The notes below the pieces were generated by a model. The model ran no database searches. It was given only the letters and a program-made list of their open reading frames with translations, and was not told the origin of the DNA. A program made the translations under genes and the position numbers. From Rhodopseudomonas palustris (GTDB taxonomy: Bacteria; Pseudomonadota; Alphaproteobacteria; Rhizobiales; Xanthobacteraceae), in the NCBI GenBank assembly GCA_016215605.1, contig JACRJB010000030.1, forward strand, positions 37,404-101,403: 64,000 nt of DNA, given 5' to 3'. Below, one piece after another: positions 53,594-61,391 of the stretch (its first letter is position 1; every line of letters begins with the position of its first letter).

Positions 53594-55753
53594 TTGAAGC
53601 ATCGCCTCACCAGAGCCGATCTCCTCGCAGCCCTGGTGATCGCCGTGCTGGCGGGCGTGCTGGCGTCCTGGCCGGCGCTCGACGTCGCGCGCGGGCTGTC
53701 GCTCGATCTCCTCACCGCGACGCGCTGGTACGCGTTCGGTCCGCGCGCCGATGCGTCGGCGCGACCCGCGGTGGTGGTCGCGATCGACGAAGAGAGCTAT
53801 CAGACGCCGCCGTTCAAGGGCTCGCCGACGCTGACCTGGACCCGCGAGATCGGCCGGGTGCTGACCGCGATCCTCGACGGCGGCGCCAAGGTGGTCGGCT
53901 TCGACATCGTGTTTCCGACCTCGATCGAGCAATCGCAGATTCCGTTCGGTGACGAGCCGCTCGGCGCACGGATGCGCGGGTTCGATCGCGATTTCCTGCG
54001 CGCGCTCGCGTCCGGCGCCGCCGCCGGCCGGGTCGTGCTCGGCGAGATCAGCCAGCGCGGCGAGGCGATCGGGCCGTCGCCGGCGCAGCGCGTCGCGGTG
54101 CGGCAGCAGCAGAACATCCGCGCGCTCAACGTCTATGTTGATCGCGACGACGTGGTGCGGCGGCTGCCGCTGTCGTTTGCGTCGGAGGCCGGCGCGCAGC
54201 CGTCGCTGGCGGTCGAGCTGGCGGCGCGGGCTCGCGGCGTCGCGCCGGCGTTCAGGGACGGCGGGCTCGATTTCGGCGGCCGGATCGTCGCGGGCAGCGT
54301 CCCGAACACGCTGACGCTGAATTTCGATGGCGGGGCCAAGGACATCGCCACCTATTCGATGGCCGATCTGCGGGCCTGCGCCGAGGCCGGCAACCGCGAT
54401 TTTTTCTTGAGGCAATTCGACGGCAAAGTGGTGATCATCGGCACGCTGCTGAATCTCGAGGATCGCAAGCTGACCTCGAAACGGTTCGCCACCGGATTGG
54501 AGGGCGCGCACGCCCCGCGCTGCGTCCTGCCGCAGCCCGCTACCTCTGTCGGGCAATTCAGACGCAACAGCATCGCCGGGGTCTACATCCACGCCACCGC
54601 GGTCAACAATCTGCTCGCGGGCGGTCCGGTGGTCGAGCTCGGGCGCTGGCCGGTGACGCTGGCCGCGATCGGCTTCGCCGCGGTCGTCGCGGTGGCGGCG
54701 CTGCTGCTCAGTCCGGTGGTCGCCGCGTTCGGCTATCTCGGCCTGACCGCGGCGCTGCTGGCGGTCGCGACCGCGGTGTTCGCGCGCTCGGTGGCGCTGC
54801 CGCTGAGTGAGCCGGTGGTCGCCGGGTTCGGCGCGCTGGTGCTGATGATCGGCTATCGTTTCGTCGTCGTCGACCGCACCGAGCGTTTCCTGCGGCAGAG
54901 CTTCGGCCTGTATCTGGCGCCGCAGGTGATCGAGCAGATGGTGAGTTCGCAGACGCTGCCGAAGCTCGGCGGCGAGATGCGGCATGTCACCGTGTTCTTC
55001 TCCGACGTCGCCGGATTCTCGACCGTGGCCGAGCAATTGACGCCGGACGCGCTGGTCGAGCTGATGAACGCATATCTGTCGGCGATGACCGACATCATCG
55101 AGCGCCATGGCGGCTATGTCGACAAATACATCGGCGACTCGATCGTCGCGGTGTTCGGCGCGCCGGTCGACGATCCGGATCACGCCGTCCATGCGGTGCG
55201 CGCGGCGCTGGCGTGCCGCGAGCGGCTCGACCAGCTCAACGCCAGCGCGGCGGCGTTTCGCGGCCACAAGCTGGGCCACCGCATCGGGCTGAATTCCGGC
55301 GAAGCTCTGGTCGGCAATATCGGCTCGCGTCGGCGCTTCAACTACACGGTGATGAGCGACACCGTGAACCTCGCCTCGCGACTCGAGGGCGCCAACAAAT
55401 ATTTCGACACCTCGATCCTGGCCTCGGAGATGACGGTGTCGCTGACCGGGGCGGCGTTCGACTGGCGCGAACTCGACGCGATCCGCGTCAAGGGCCGGAC
55501 GCAGCCGGTGAAGATCTACGAACCGCTGGCCGAGGCCGGCCGCACCCCGGCCGACCAGGCCGCGATCGCGCAGACCTATGCGGACGGGCTGGCGCATTGG
55601 CGGGCGCGCGATTTCGCCGGCGCCGAACAGGCCTTCGCGGCGATCGCCGCGCGCGATCCGCCGGCCGCGCTGTTCCTCGCCCGCGCCCGGCACCACGCCG
55701 CGCACCCGCCGGGCGAGGGCTGGGAGCCGGTGCACACGCTCGAAGGCAAGTAG
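53594..55753 (+). CDS. CHASE2-domain adenylate/guanylate cyclase
   Basis: A 719-residue membrane protein starting at TTG 53594 ('MKHRLTRADLLAAL'). An N-terminal helix (about 11-30) is followed by an extracytoplasmic CHASE2 sensor (about 35-345), three helices (about 355-430), and a class III cyclase (about 460-640) with metal Asp in 'TVFFSDVAGFSTVAE' and 'IGDSIVAVFGAP' and 'YTVMSDTVNLASRLEGANKY' for the base/transition-state residues. The C terminus (about 650-719) is TPR-like ('HWRARDFAGAEQAFAAIAAR'). It lies 24 bp after the FecR-like gene and is likely regulated by the same box. Confidence 0.92.
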   Translation: MKHRLTRADLLAALVIAVLAGVLASWPALDVARGLSLDLLTATRWYAFGPRADASARPAVVVAIDEESYQTPPFKGSPTLTWTREIGRVLTAILDGGAKVVGFDIVFPTSIEQSQIPFGDEPLGARMRGFDRDFLRALASGAAAGRVVLGEISQRGEAIGPSPAQRVAVRQQQNIRALNVYVDRDDVVRRLPLSFASEAGAQPSLAVELAARARGVAPAFRDGGLDFGGRIVAGSVPNTLTLNFDGGAKDIATYSMADLRACAEAGNRDFFLRQFDGKVVIIGTLLNLEDRKLTSKRFATGLEGAHAPRCVLPQPATSVGQFRRNSIAGVYIHATAVNNLLAGGPVVELGRWPVTLAAIGFAAVVAVAALLLSPVVAAFGYLGLTAALLAVATAVFARSVALPLSEPVVAGFGALVLMIGYRFVVVDRTERFLRQSFGLYLAPQVIEQMVSSQTLPKLGGEMRHVTVFFSDVAGFSTVAEQLTPDALVELMNAYLSAMTDIIERHGGYVDKYIGDSIVAVFGAPVDDPDHAVHAVRAALACRERLDQLNASAAAFRGHKLGHRIGLNSGEALVGNIGSRRRFNYTVMSDTVNLASRLEGANKYFDTSILASEMTVSLTGAAFDWRELDAIRVKGRTQPVKIYEPLAEAGRTPADQAAIAQTYADGLAHWRARDFAGAEQAFAAIAARDPPAALFLARARHHAAHPPGEGWEPVHTLEGK

Positions 55754-55838
55754 CCGGCGCACGTCACGAGGTTCCGCGTCATCCTGGCAGCCCGACCGAA
55801 AATGCGGTCGATGAAGTTGGGCAGTTTCGTTCCAACTC

Positions 55839-55927
55839 GTCATGCCCGGCCTTGTGCCGGGCATCCACGTCTTGCAGAGGAAGCCGCAAGACAGGCGTGG
55901 ATGGCCGGGACGAGCCCGGCCATGACG
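55839..55927. repeat. Palindromic intergenic repeat, family E
   Basis: GTCATGCCCGGCCTTGTGCC at one end and GGGACGAGCCCGGCCATGAC at the other, with 'catccacgtcttgc'/'caggcgtggatg' as the inner pair. A decayed relative lies near 47567. Confidence 0.85.
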
Positions 55928-55992
55928 AAATTCATCGCGAGAGCGGTTCATCGTTTGATTGAAGCGATGCAGCCTTTCGAGATGCACTGGAT

Positions 55993-56098
55993 CCTCATCC
56001 TGAGGAGCCCGGCGAAGCCGGGCGTCTCGAAGGATGGGGCGACGCATCGCTTGCGGCGCATGGTTCGAGACGGCGCTACGCGCCTCCTCACCATGAGG
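55993..56098. repeat. Intergenic repeat, family B (copy 3, inverted)
   Basis: CCTCATCCTGAGGAGCCCGG to CGCGCCTCCTCACCATGAGG, which is the reverse complement of the copies at 24188 and 47747. Repeats E and B fill most of the 422 bp between the cyclase and the next gene; nothing else is seen there. Confidence 0.85.
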
Positions 56099-56175
56099 TT
56101 GTGCCTGCGTCAGCGTCCCAGCGTGACAATCCTGATTCCGACAGAAACAGAACTACTCTATGCGCGTCGCGAGCG

Positions 56176-56973
56176 TCAGATCTTCAGATTGCGATACACC
56201 GAGACTTCGCGCTCGCGGGCCAGCCTTGCGTCGTCGCCGGCGCGGATGCCGCGCCAGCCGTCGAAGAACACGACGATAGTGGTGACCAGTCCGGTGACCT
56301 TGCCGACCAGGAAGCCGAACGGAAAGATCAGCCGCTCCGGCGGCAGGATGAATTGCGAGCCGAGGAAGATCGCCGCGGCGTTGAAGAAATACGCGCTGCG
56401 GTACAGCGTCTTCTCTTTCCAGGCGCTGCGGGCGTAGGGCTTGGAGCTCTTCTTCACCGCCTTGTTGTAGCGCGGGTTCGACAGCAGCCCCCACAGCCGC
56501 CGCTTCTTCGGCAGCGCGCGCGGGCCGGCGAGCAGGCTGCGGAAATTCTCCCGCATCTGCAGATGCGCGATCAGCGCCAGCAGCAGATTGCCGAGCACCA
56601 GAGCGGCCTTCAGCTCCCACAGCGACAGCAGCAGCTGCGCGGCGAGATCGACAAAAAGCAGATGCGTGACGGCGTTCAGCACGAAGGCCGAGCGGTGGAA
56701 CGCGGCGCGGTTGATGTTGGCGACCTTCTCGTCGATGAAGGCGGCGCCGGGCTTGGTGGTGCCGAGCTGCAGCAGCGCGGCGCGGTGCTGCTCGGTCAGC
56801 TCCCAGCTCTTGCCGAGCTCCCCGATGGTCAGCGCCGGCGCGCCGCGCCTGATGCGGAACGTCGCCTTGGCCGACCAGCCGGAGACGCGCGCCAGCCATC
56901 GCCGTGTCACGGCGAAACGCGAACCGGTCGCGGCGTCGACGAGCGGGTGCGGATCTGGCTGCATCGGGTCCAT
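56176..56973 (-). CDS. Hypothetical multi-pass membrane protein
   Basis: A 265-residue protein from the ATG at 56971-56973 (TTG at 57021 is an alternative that would overlap the CHAD gene). An N-terminal soluble part ('FRIRRGAPALTIGELGKSWE') precedes at least three hydrophobic helices ('AFVLNAVTHLLFVDLAAQLL', 'LKAALVLGNLLLALIAHLQM', 'LIFPFGFLVGKVTGLVTTIV'), with a basic loop ('RYNKAVKKSSKPYARS') between. No named family is recognised. It lies 19 bp downstream of the CHAD-domain gene and is probably co-transcribed with it. Confidence 0.75.
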   Translation of the reverse strand: MDPMQPDPHPLVDAATGSRFAVTRRWLARVSGWSAKATFRIRRGAPALTIGELGKSWELTEQHRAALLQLGTTKPGAAFIDEKVANINRAAFHRSAFVLNAVTHLLFVDLAAQLLLSLWELKAALVLGNLLLALIAHLQMRENFRSLLAGPRALPKKRRLWGLLSNPRYNKAVKKSSKPYARSAWKEKTLYRSAYFFNAAAIFLGSQFILPPERLIFPFGFLVGKVTGLVTTIVVFFDGWRGIRAGDDARLAREREVSVYRNLKI

Positions 56974-56992
56974 AAGCGGGGGCGCTGTCTGG

Positions 56993-57976
56993 TCAATCAC
57001 CGAAAAGCCGATCGTCCGCAAGCTTTGCGGCGGCCTTGACGGCGGCTTTCATCTGCTTGCGGGTGATGGCGTCGTCCGCGGCCGCCAGTTCCCGAGCCGC
57101 CGCGGCGTCGGCCTTCGGCTGCCGCGATCGATTGGCGGGACGGCTCGCCAGCTCGCGCTGCACCACGGTGTCGTTGAGCGCGCCCAGCGCGTCGAGCAGC
57201 TTCTTCAGATGCTTGCGGAACTTCGCCAGCCGCTTGCCGGCTTTGGGGCCGTCGAACAGGCTCTCGAAGAAGCCGGTCGCGTAGTAGAGCTTCTTGGCGG
57301 CGATCCGGACCTGGTGGCGCTGCTCGTCGTCGAGTTCGTCCAGCCCGTCGAGTTTCTTGATCAGTCTGCCGGCGCGATGCGTCAGCGCCCGTTTGGCGAA
57401 GGTCTTGGCGGAGTCCGGAACGTCCTTCGACGTTTGCGCCCAGTCGCCGGCCTCGATCCAGGCGCGGAGGTCGCCGAGCAGTTTGCCGAAGCGCTTGTTG
57501 GCGACCGTCCGGCTCGCGGTGTCGAAGGCGCTGGCGCGGTCCGCCGCCACCCGCTTGCGGAAGGCGGCCGAGCCGACGGCGCCGGTGTCCTGCAGCCGCA
57601 GATCCATCAGATGCAGGTCGCGCGCCGGGCCGAGCCGGCCGGTGAGCCATTTCAATTCGCGCTTGAGGCGTTCGGCCTCCGGGCCGTGCGCCAGATCGGC
57701 GAAAATGGTGATCGCGACGCGGGTCTGCCGCAGCGCGATCCGCATCTGGTGGACGCCGGTGGGATCGCGGTTCAGCACCGCGGATTGCTGCGCCGCGATC
57801 AGCCCGACCAGGCCACCGGCGATCGTCCTGAACGCGTCGGTGGTGCTGCTGCCGGGCTGCAACGCGATCTCGCTCGACGCAGCGGCGGCGCGCGCCGGGA
57901 CGGAAACGTCGGACGCAGCCGTCTGGCGCCCCGCAACGTGCGGGGCGGGCACAGCTTTATTGAAAACTCGACGCAT
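56993..57976 (-). CDS. CHAD domain-containing protein
   Basis: A 327-residue protein almost entirely CHAD. The two halves of the helical repeat are marked by the basic, His-containing motifs 'VHQMRIALRQTRVAITIFAD' (about residues 80-99) and 'RHQVRIAAKKLYYATGFFES' (about 220-239). CHAD domains bind polyphosphate through these Arg/Lys-rich helices and locate to polyphosphate granules. There is no attached CYTH triphosphatase domain, so a standalone type. The C terminus is Lys/Ala-rich. pap (PPK2) is encoded 4.2 kb away. Confidence 0.9.
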   Translation of the reverse strand: MRRVFNKAVPAPHVAGRQTAASDVSVPARAAAASSEIALQPGSSTTDAFRTIAGGLVGLIAAQQSAVLNRDPTGVHQMRIALRQTRVAITIFADLAHGPEAERLKRELKWLTGRLGPARDLHLMDLRLQDTGAVGSAAFRKRVAADRASAFDTASRTVANKRFGKLLGDLRAWIEAGDWAQTSKDVPDSAKTFAKRALTHRAGRLIKKLDGLDELDDEQRHQVRIAAKKLYYATGFFESLFDGPKAGKRLAKFRKHLKKLLDALGALNDTVVQRELASRPANRSRQPKADAAAARELAAADDAITRKQMKAAVKAAAKLADDRLFGD

Positions 57977-58099
57977 GATGTCCCGCAGCGGCGCCTATCC
58001 GCCGCGGACATTGTAGCAGCATTCAGGCTGAAATGGGCCATCCGGCCGGGGCCGCGCAGCCGTGAGAAAACGTCGCGCAGGCGATGCGCTGCGCAGCCG

Positions 58100-58366
58100 T
58101 CACGCGCGCTTCAGAACTTCCAGCGGATAGCCGATCAGCTTCGCCGCCGCAAAGGCGATCGCCATGCCGATCAGCGCCCCGATCGCCTGGCCGCCGTAGA
58201 ACCACAGCACCGACTCCGGATCGGGATTGAGCCGGACCGCGAGGTCGAGACACCACAGGATGGCGACGATGCCGACCACCAACACGATGAACAGCTGCAC
58301 GCGCTGCACCGCGGCCTCGATCCGCGCCATCCGCGCTTCGACATGCTTGTCCGGGACCGTCGTCAT
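58100..58366 (-). CDS. Small hypothetical membrane protein
   Basis: About 88 residues from the ATG at 58364-58366 (ATG at 58387 adds seven). A short N-terminal amphipathic segment ('HVEARMARIEAAVQRVQLFI') leads into two helices, about residues 28-46 and 57-75, separated by 'LNPDPESVLWFYGG'. The function is unknown. It lies alone between the CHAD gene and the oxidoreductase operon, on the opposite strand to the latter. Confidence 0.65.
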   Translation of the reverse strand: MTTVPDKHVEARMARIEAAVQRVQLFIVLVVGIVAILWCLDLAVRLNPDPESVLWFYGGQAIGALIGMAIAFAAAKLIGYPLEVLKRA

Positions 58367-58529
58367 TCCAACCTCACTGTCAGTCAAGACTGCAAACGAT
58401 TAGCAGCCGCATTGCGCCTCGGTCCCGCGTAGCTGTAGGTCTCGCTGCGCCGCAACGAATTGACCCAGCACAAAACGCCGTTGCGCAATGAGTAGTGCGT
58501 ACTCGTGATGATCATCATCGCGTCATCCG

Positions 58530-58543
58530 TTGACTTAGCGCAA
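58530..58543. promoter_or_regulatory. FNR/FixK-type box upstream of the 2-oxoacid oxidoreductase operon
   Basis: TTGAC-TTAG-CGCAA: both outer half-sites TTG and CAA are intact in the 14 bp format TTGNN-N4-NNCAA. It is centred about 88 bp upstream of the iorA-like start, at a distance consistent with FNR-class activation of an anaerobic operon. Confidence 0.5.
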
Positions 58544-58623
58544 ATACGAAGGGAGGTAAATTTGGGAAACAGGCCCCCTTAAAGCTGATCGCCGGAGCGG
58601 CGTGCGCTTGGGGGGAGCTCGTC

Positions 58624-60447
58624 ATGCACACACCTTGGCAAGCCGCGACGGCGCTGAAAAGCGACGCCAAAGAGCTGCGGCCGCTGACCGGCAACGAGGC
58701 GATCGCCCGCGCCGCCTGGGAGGCGGGAGTCCGGGTCGCCGCCGCCTATCCGGGGACGCCGAGCACCGAAATTCTCGAAAACCTCGGGACCTATCCGGCC
58801 GAGGATCTGCACGCGCAATGGTCGACCAACGAGAAGGTCGCGCTCGACGTCGCGATCGGTGCCTCGTTCGCGGGCAGCCGCGCGTTGTGCGCGATGAAGC
58901 ATGTCGGCCTCAACGTCGCCGCCGACGCGCTGATGTCGTTCGCCTATATCGGCGTCAATGGCGGGCTGGTGCTGATCGTCTGCGACGATCCCGGCATCCA
59001 CTCCTCGCAGAACGAGCAGGACAGCCGGATCTACGCGCAGCTTGCGACCCTGCCGGTGCTCGAGCCGAGCGACGCCCAGGAGGCCTACGAGTTCACCAAG
59101 CTCGCCTTCGACATCTCGGAGGAGTTCGACACGCCGGTGATCGTGCGTAGCACCACGCGGCTGTCGCACACCCGCAGCACCGTGTCGGTCGGCCTGCGCT
59201 GCGAGGTGCCGCCGCGGGTGTTCCTGGAGAAGCCGTCGAAGAACGTGATGATCCCGGCCCACGCCCGCGCCCGCCATCTGGTGGTGCTGGAACGCGAGGC
59301 CAAGCTGAAGGAGTACTTCGCGGCCTCGGCGATCAGCCAATGGGAGGCTGGGGACAAGAGCTTCGGCATCGTCACCGCCGGCACCTGCTATCCTTATGTG
59401 CGCGAAGTGCTGCCGAACGCCACGGTGCTCAAGCTCGGCGCGTCGTGGCCGCTGCCGGAGCAATTGCTGCGCGACTTCTGCGCCTCGGTCGAGCGCGTCT
59501 TCGTCGTCGAGGAACTGGAGCCGATCATCGAGAAGGAGATCGCGTCGCTCGGCATCAAGGTCGAGGGCAAGCGGTTCTTCCCGCGCGCCGGCGAGTTCTC
59601 GCCCGAAGTGGTGCGCGGCGGGCTGGTGCAGGCCGGCATCCTGCCGGCGCCGCCGTCGCTCAACGCCTGGGTGCCGGAGCCGGTGGTGCGCCCGCCGGTG
59701 CTGTGCGCAGGCTGCCCGCACACCTCGAGTTTCATGGCGGTGCGCGCCTCGGGCGCCCGCGTCGCCGGCGACATCGGCTGCTACACGCTGGCGGTGCTCG
59801 ATCCGCTGCGCGGCATCGACACCTGCGTATCGATGGGCTCCTCGATCGGCAACGCCGTCGGCATGGCCAAGGCCGGCGAGCCCAAGCCGATCGTCGCCAC
59901 CATCGGCGACTCGACGTTCCTGCACGCCGGCATTCCGGCGCTGATCGATGCGGTCTACAACCAGGCCGACATCGCGGTGATGCTGCTCGACAACCACATC
60001 ACGGCGATGACCGGCGGCCAGGAACATCCCGGCACGGGCAAGACGCTGCGCGGCGATCCGGCGCCGCAGATCAATTACGAAGCGCTGATCCGCGCCTGCG
60101 GCGTGCAATGGGTCAAGACCGTCGACAGCTACGATCTCGCCGCCACCCATCAGGCGCTGCGCGAGGCGATCGCCTATCGCGGCGTCGCGGTGCTGATCTC
60201 CAACCGGCCCTGCGTGCTCGATCCGATCAAGATCAAGGGCCCGCCGCTGGAGATCAACGCCAGCGAGTGCACCGCCTGCCAGTCCTGCATGAATCTCGGC
60301 TGCCCGGCGCTGACCTGGAGCGATGAATGGTTCGAGGGCCGGCACCGGATCAAGATCGATCCGGCGCTGTGCATCGGCTGCACGCTGTGCGCCCAGGTCT
60401 GCACCATCGACTGCATCAAGATCGCTAGCTCCCCGGTGACGCCATGA
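58624..60447 (+). CDS. iorA: Indolepyruvate ferredoxin oxidoreductase alpha-type subunit
   Basis: A 607-residue IorA-type protein with a GGGGGGAG ribosome site six bases upstream. It fuses the pyrimidine domain ('YPGTPSTEILENLG', 'ALMSFAYIGVNGGLVLIV') and the thiamine diphosphate domain ('GDIGCYTLAVLDPLRGIDTC', 'GDSTFLHAGIPALIDAVYNQ', 'DNHITAMTGGQEHPG'), and ends with two 4Fe-4S motifs, CTACQSCMNLGCP and CIGCTLCAQVC. It decarboxylates an aryl pyruvate (or another 2-oxoacid) to acyl-CoA while reducing ferredoxin. The start codon of the next gene overlaps its stop (ATGA). Confidence 0.93.
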   Translation: MHTPWQAATALKSDAKELRPLTGNEAIARAAWEAGVRVAAAYPGTPSTEILENLGTYPAEDLHAQWSTNEKVALDVAIGASFAGSRALCAMKHVGLNVAADALMSFAYIGVNGGLVLIVCDDPGIHSSQNEQDSRIYAQLATLPVLEPSDAQEAYEFTKLAFDISEEFDTPVIVRSTTRLSHTRSTVSVGLRCEVPPRVFLEKPSKNVMIPAHARARHLVVLEREAKLKEYFAASAISQWEAGDKSFGIVTAGTCYPYVREVLPNATVLKLGASWPLPEQLLRDFCASVERVFVVEELEPIIEKEIASLGIKVEGKRFFPRAGEFSPEVVRGGLVQAGILPAPPSLNAWVPEPVVRPPVLCAGCPHTSSFMAVRASGARVAGDIGCYTLAVLDPLRGIDTCVSMGSSIGNAVGMAKAGEPKPIVATIGDSTFLHAGIPALIDAVYNQADIAVMLLDNHITAMTGGQEHPGTGKTLRGDPAPQINYEALIRACGVQWVKTVDSYDLAATHQALREAIAYRGVAVLISNRPCVLDPIKIKGPPLEINASECTACQSCMNLGCPALTWSDEWFEGRHRIKIDPALCIGCTLCAQVCTIDCIKIASSPVTP

Positions 60448-61391
60448 ACGAGCAGAGCAAGATCGCGGCCCTCAATGCGGACAGCGAGCCGGTCGCGTTC
60501 AACGCGGCGCTGGCCGAGCCGTTCAACGTGCTGATCGTCGGCGTCGGCGGCCAGGGCGTGATCATGGTGTCGAAGGTGCTGGCGGCGCTGGCGCAGGCGC
60601 ACGGCTTCGAGGTCAAGCAGAGCGAAGTCCACGGCATGGCCAAGCGCGGCGGCGCGGTGTTCAGCCACGTCCGCTTCGGCCAGCGGGTGTGGTCGCCGAC
60701 CATCGCCAAGGGCGAGGCCGACGTGCTGATCGCGCTGGAATGGGCCGAGGGCCTGCGCTGGCTGCCGCATCTGAAGCGCGACACCGGCGTGTTCATCTGC
60801 GACACCAAGCGGATCGTGCCGCCGTTCGCCTGCCTCAACCGCAAGCTCGGCGCCAAGATGCGTTATTCGACCGAGACCGCCGAGCAGGTCTCGGCCTACG
60901 TCTCCGAAGCCTATGCGATCGACGCCACGCGGATGGCCGAAGAGCTCGGCAACGACCGCGCCGCCAACGTCGTGCTGCTCGGCGCGCTGTCGACCGTGCT
61001 CGAATTCTCGCTGCCGGAGTGGGAGAAGACGGTCACCAGCTTCGTGCCGAAGAAGACCATCGCGGTGAACACCGCGGCGTTCGAACTCGGCCGCAACTGG
61101 ATCGTCGAGGCGAAGACCGCGACGCCCGCGGACGACGCCGCGGCCAAAGCCGCGCCGGTGCACGCTCATTATTCCGCGCGGCTCGAAATCACCGACGCCT
61201 GGTGCAAGAGCTGCGAGATCTGCGTCAAGCTGTGTCCCGAGCGCTGCCTGACGCTGAACGCCGACCGCATCGCCACCATGACCGCGCCGGAGAAATGCAC
61301 CGGCTGCCGGCTGTGCGAATGGCTGTGCCCGGACTTCGCGATCCGCGTCCATCTCGACACCGAGGCGGCGGTGATGGAGGCGGCGCGATGA
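60444..61391 (+). CDS. 2-oxoacid oxidoreductase gamma-type subunit fused to a 2x[4Fe-4S] ferredoxin domain
   Basis: A 315-residue protein. The N-terminal about 230 residues are the gamma/IorB domain: 'VLIVGVGGQGVIMVSKVLAA', 'SEVHGMAKRGGAVFSHVRFG'. The C-terminal about 65 residues are a ferredoxin with CKSCEICVKLCP and CTGCRLCEWLCP. Typical IorB proteins are about 200 residues and lack this ferredoxin, so the fusion is notable. It should transfer electrons out of the IorA active centre and may also supply the neighbouring KorAB-like pair. The stop overlaps the next start (ATGA). Confidence 0.9.
   Translation: MNEQSKIAALNADSEPVAFNAALAEPFNVLIVGVGGQGVIMVSKVLAALAQAHGFEVKQSEVHGMAKRGGAVFSHVRFGQRVWSPTIAKGEADVLIALEWAEGLRWLPHLKRDTGVFICDTKRIVPPFACLNRKLGAKMRYSTETAEQVSAYVSEAYAIDATRMAEELGNDRAANVVLLGALSTVLEFSLPEWEKTVTSFVPKKTIAVNTAAFELGRNWIVEAKTATPADDAAAKAAPVHAHYSARLEITDAWCKSCEICVKLCPERCLTLNADRIATMTAPEKCTGCRLCEWLCPDFAIRVHLDTEAAVMEAAR

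Noticed and set aside
52919..56047. A 1042-codon open frame on the minus strand opposite the FecR-like and cyclase genes
   Set aside because: GC-rich antisense shadow; it reads through two repeat elements and has no recognisable domain, while the plus strand encodes clear motifs.
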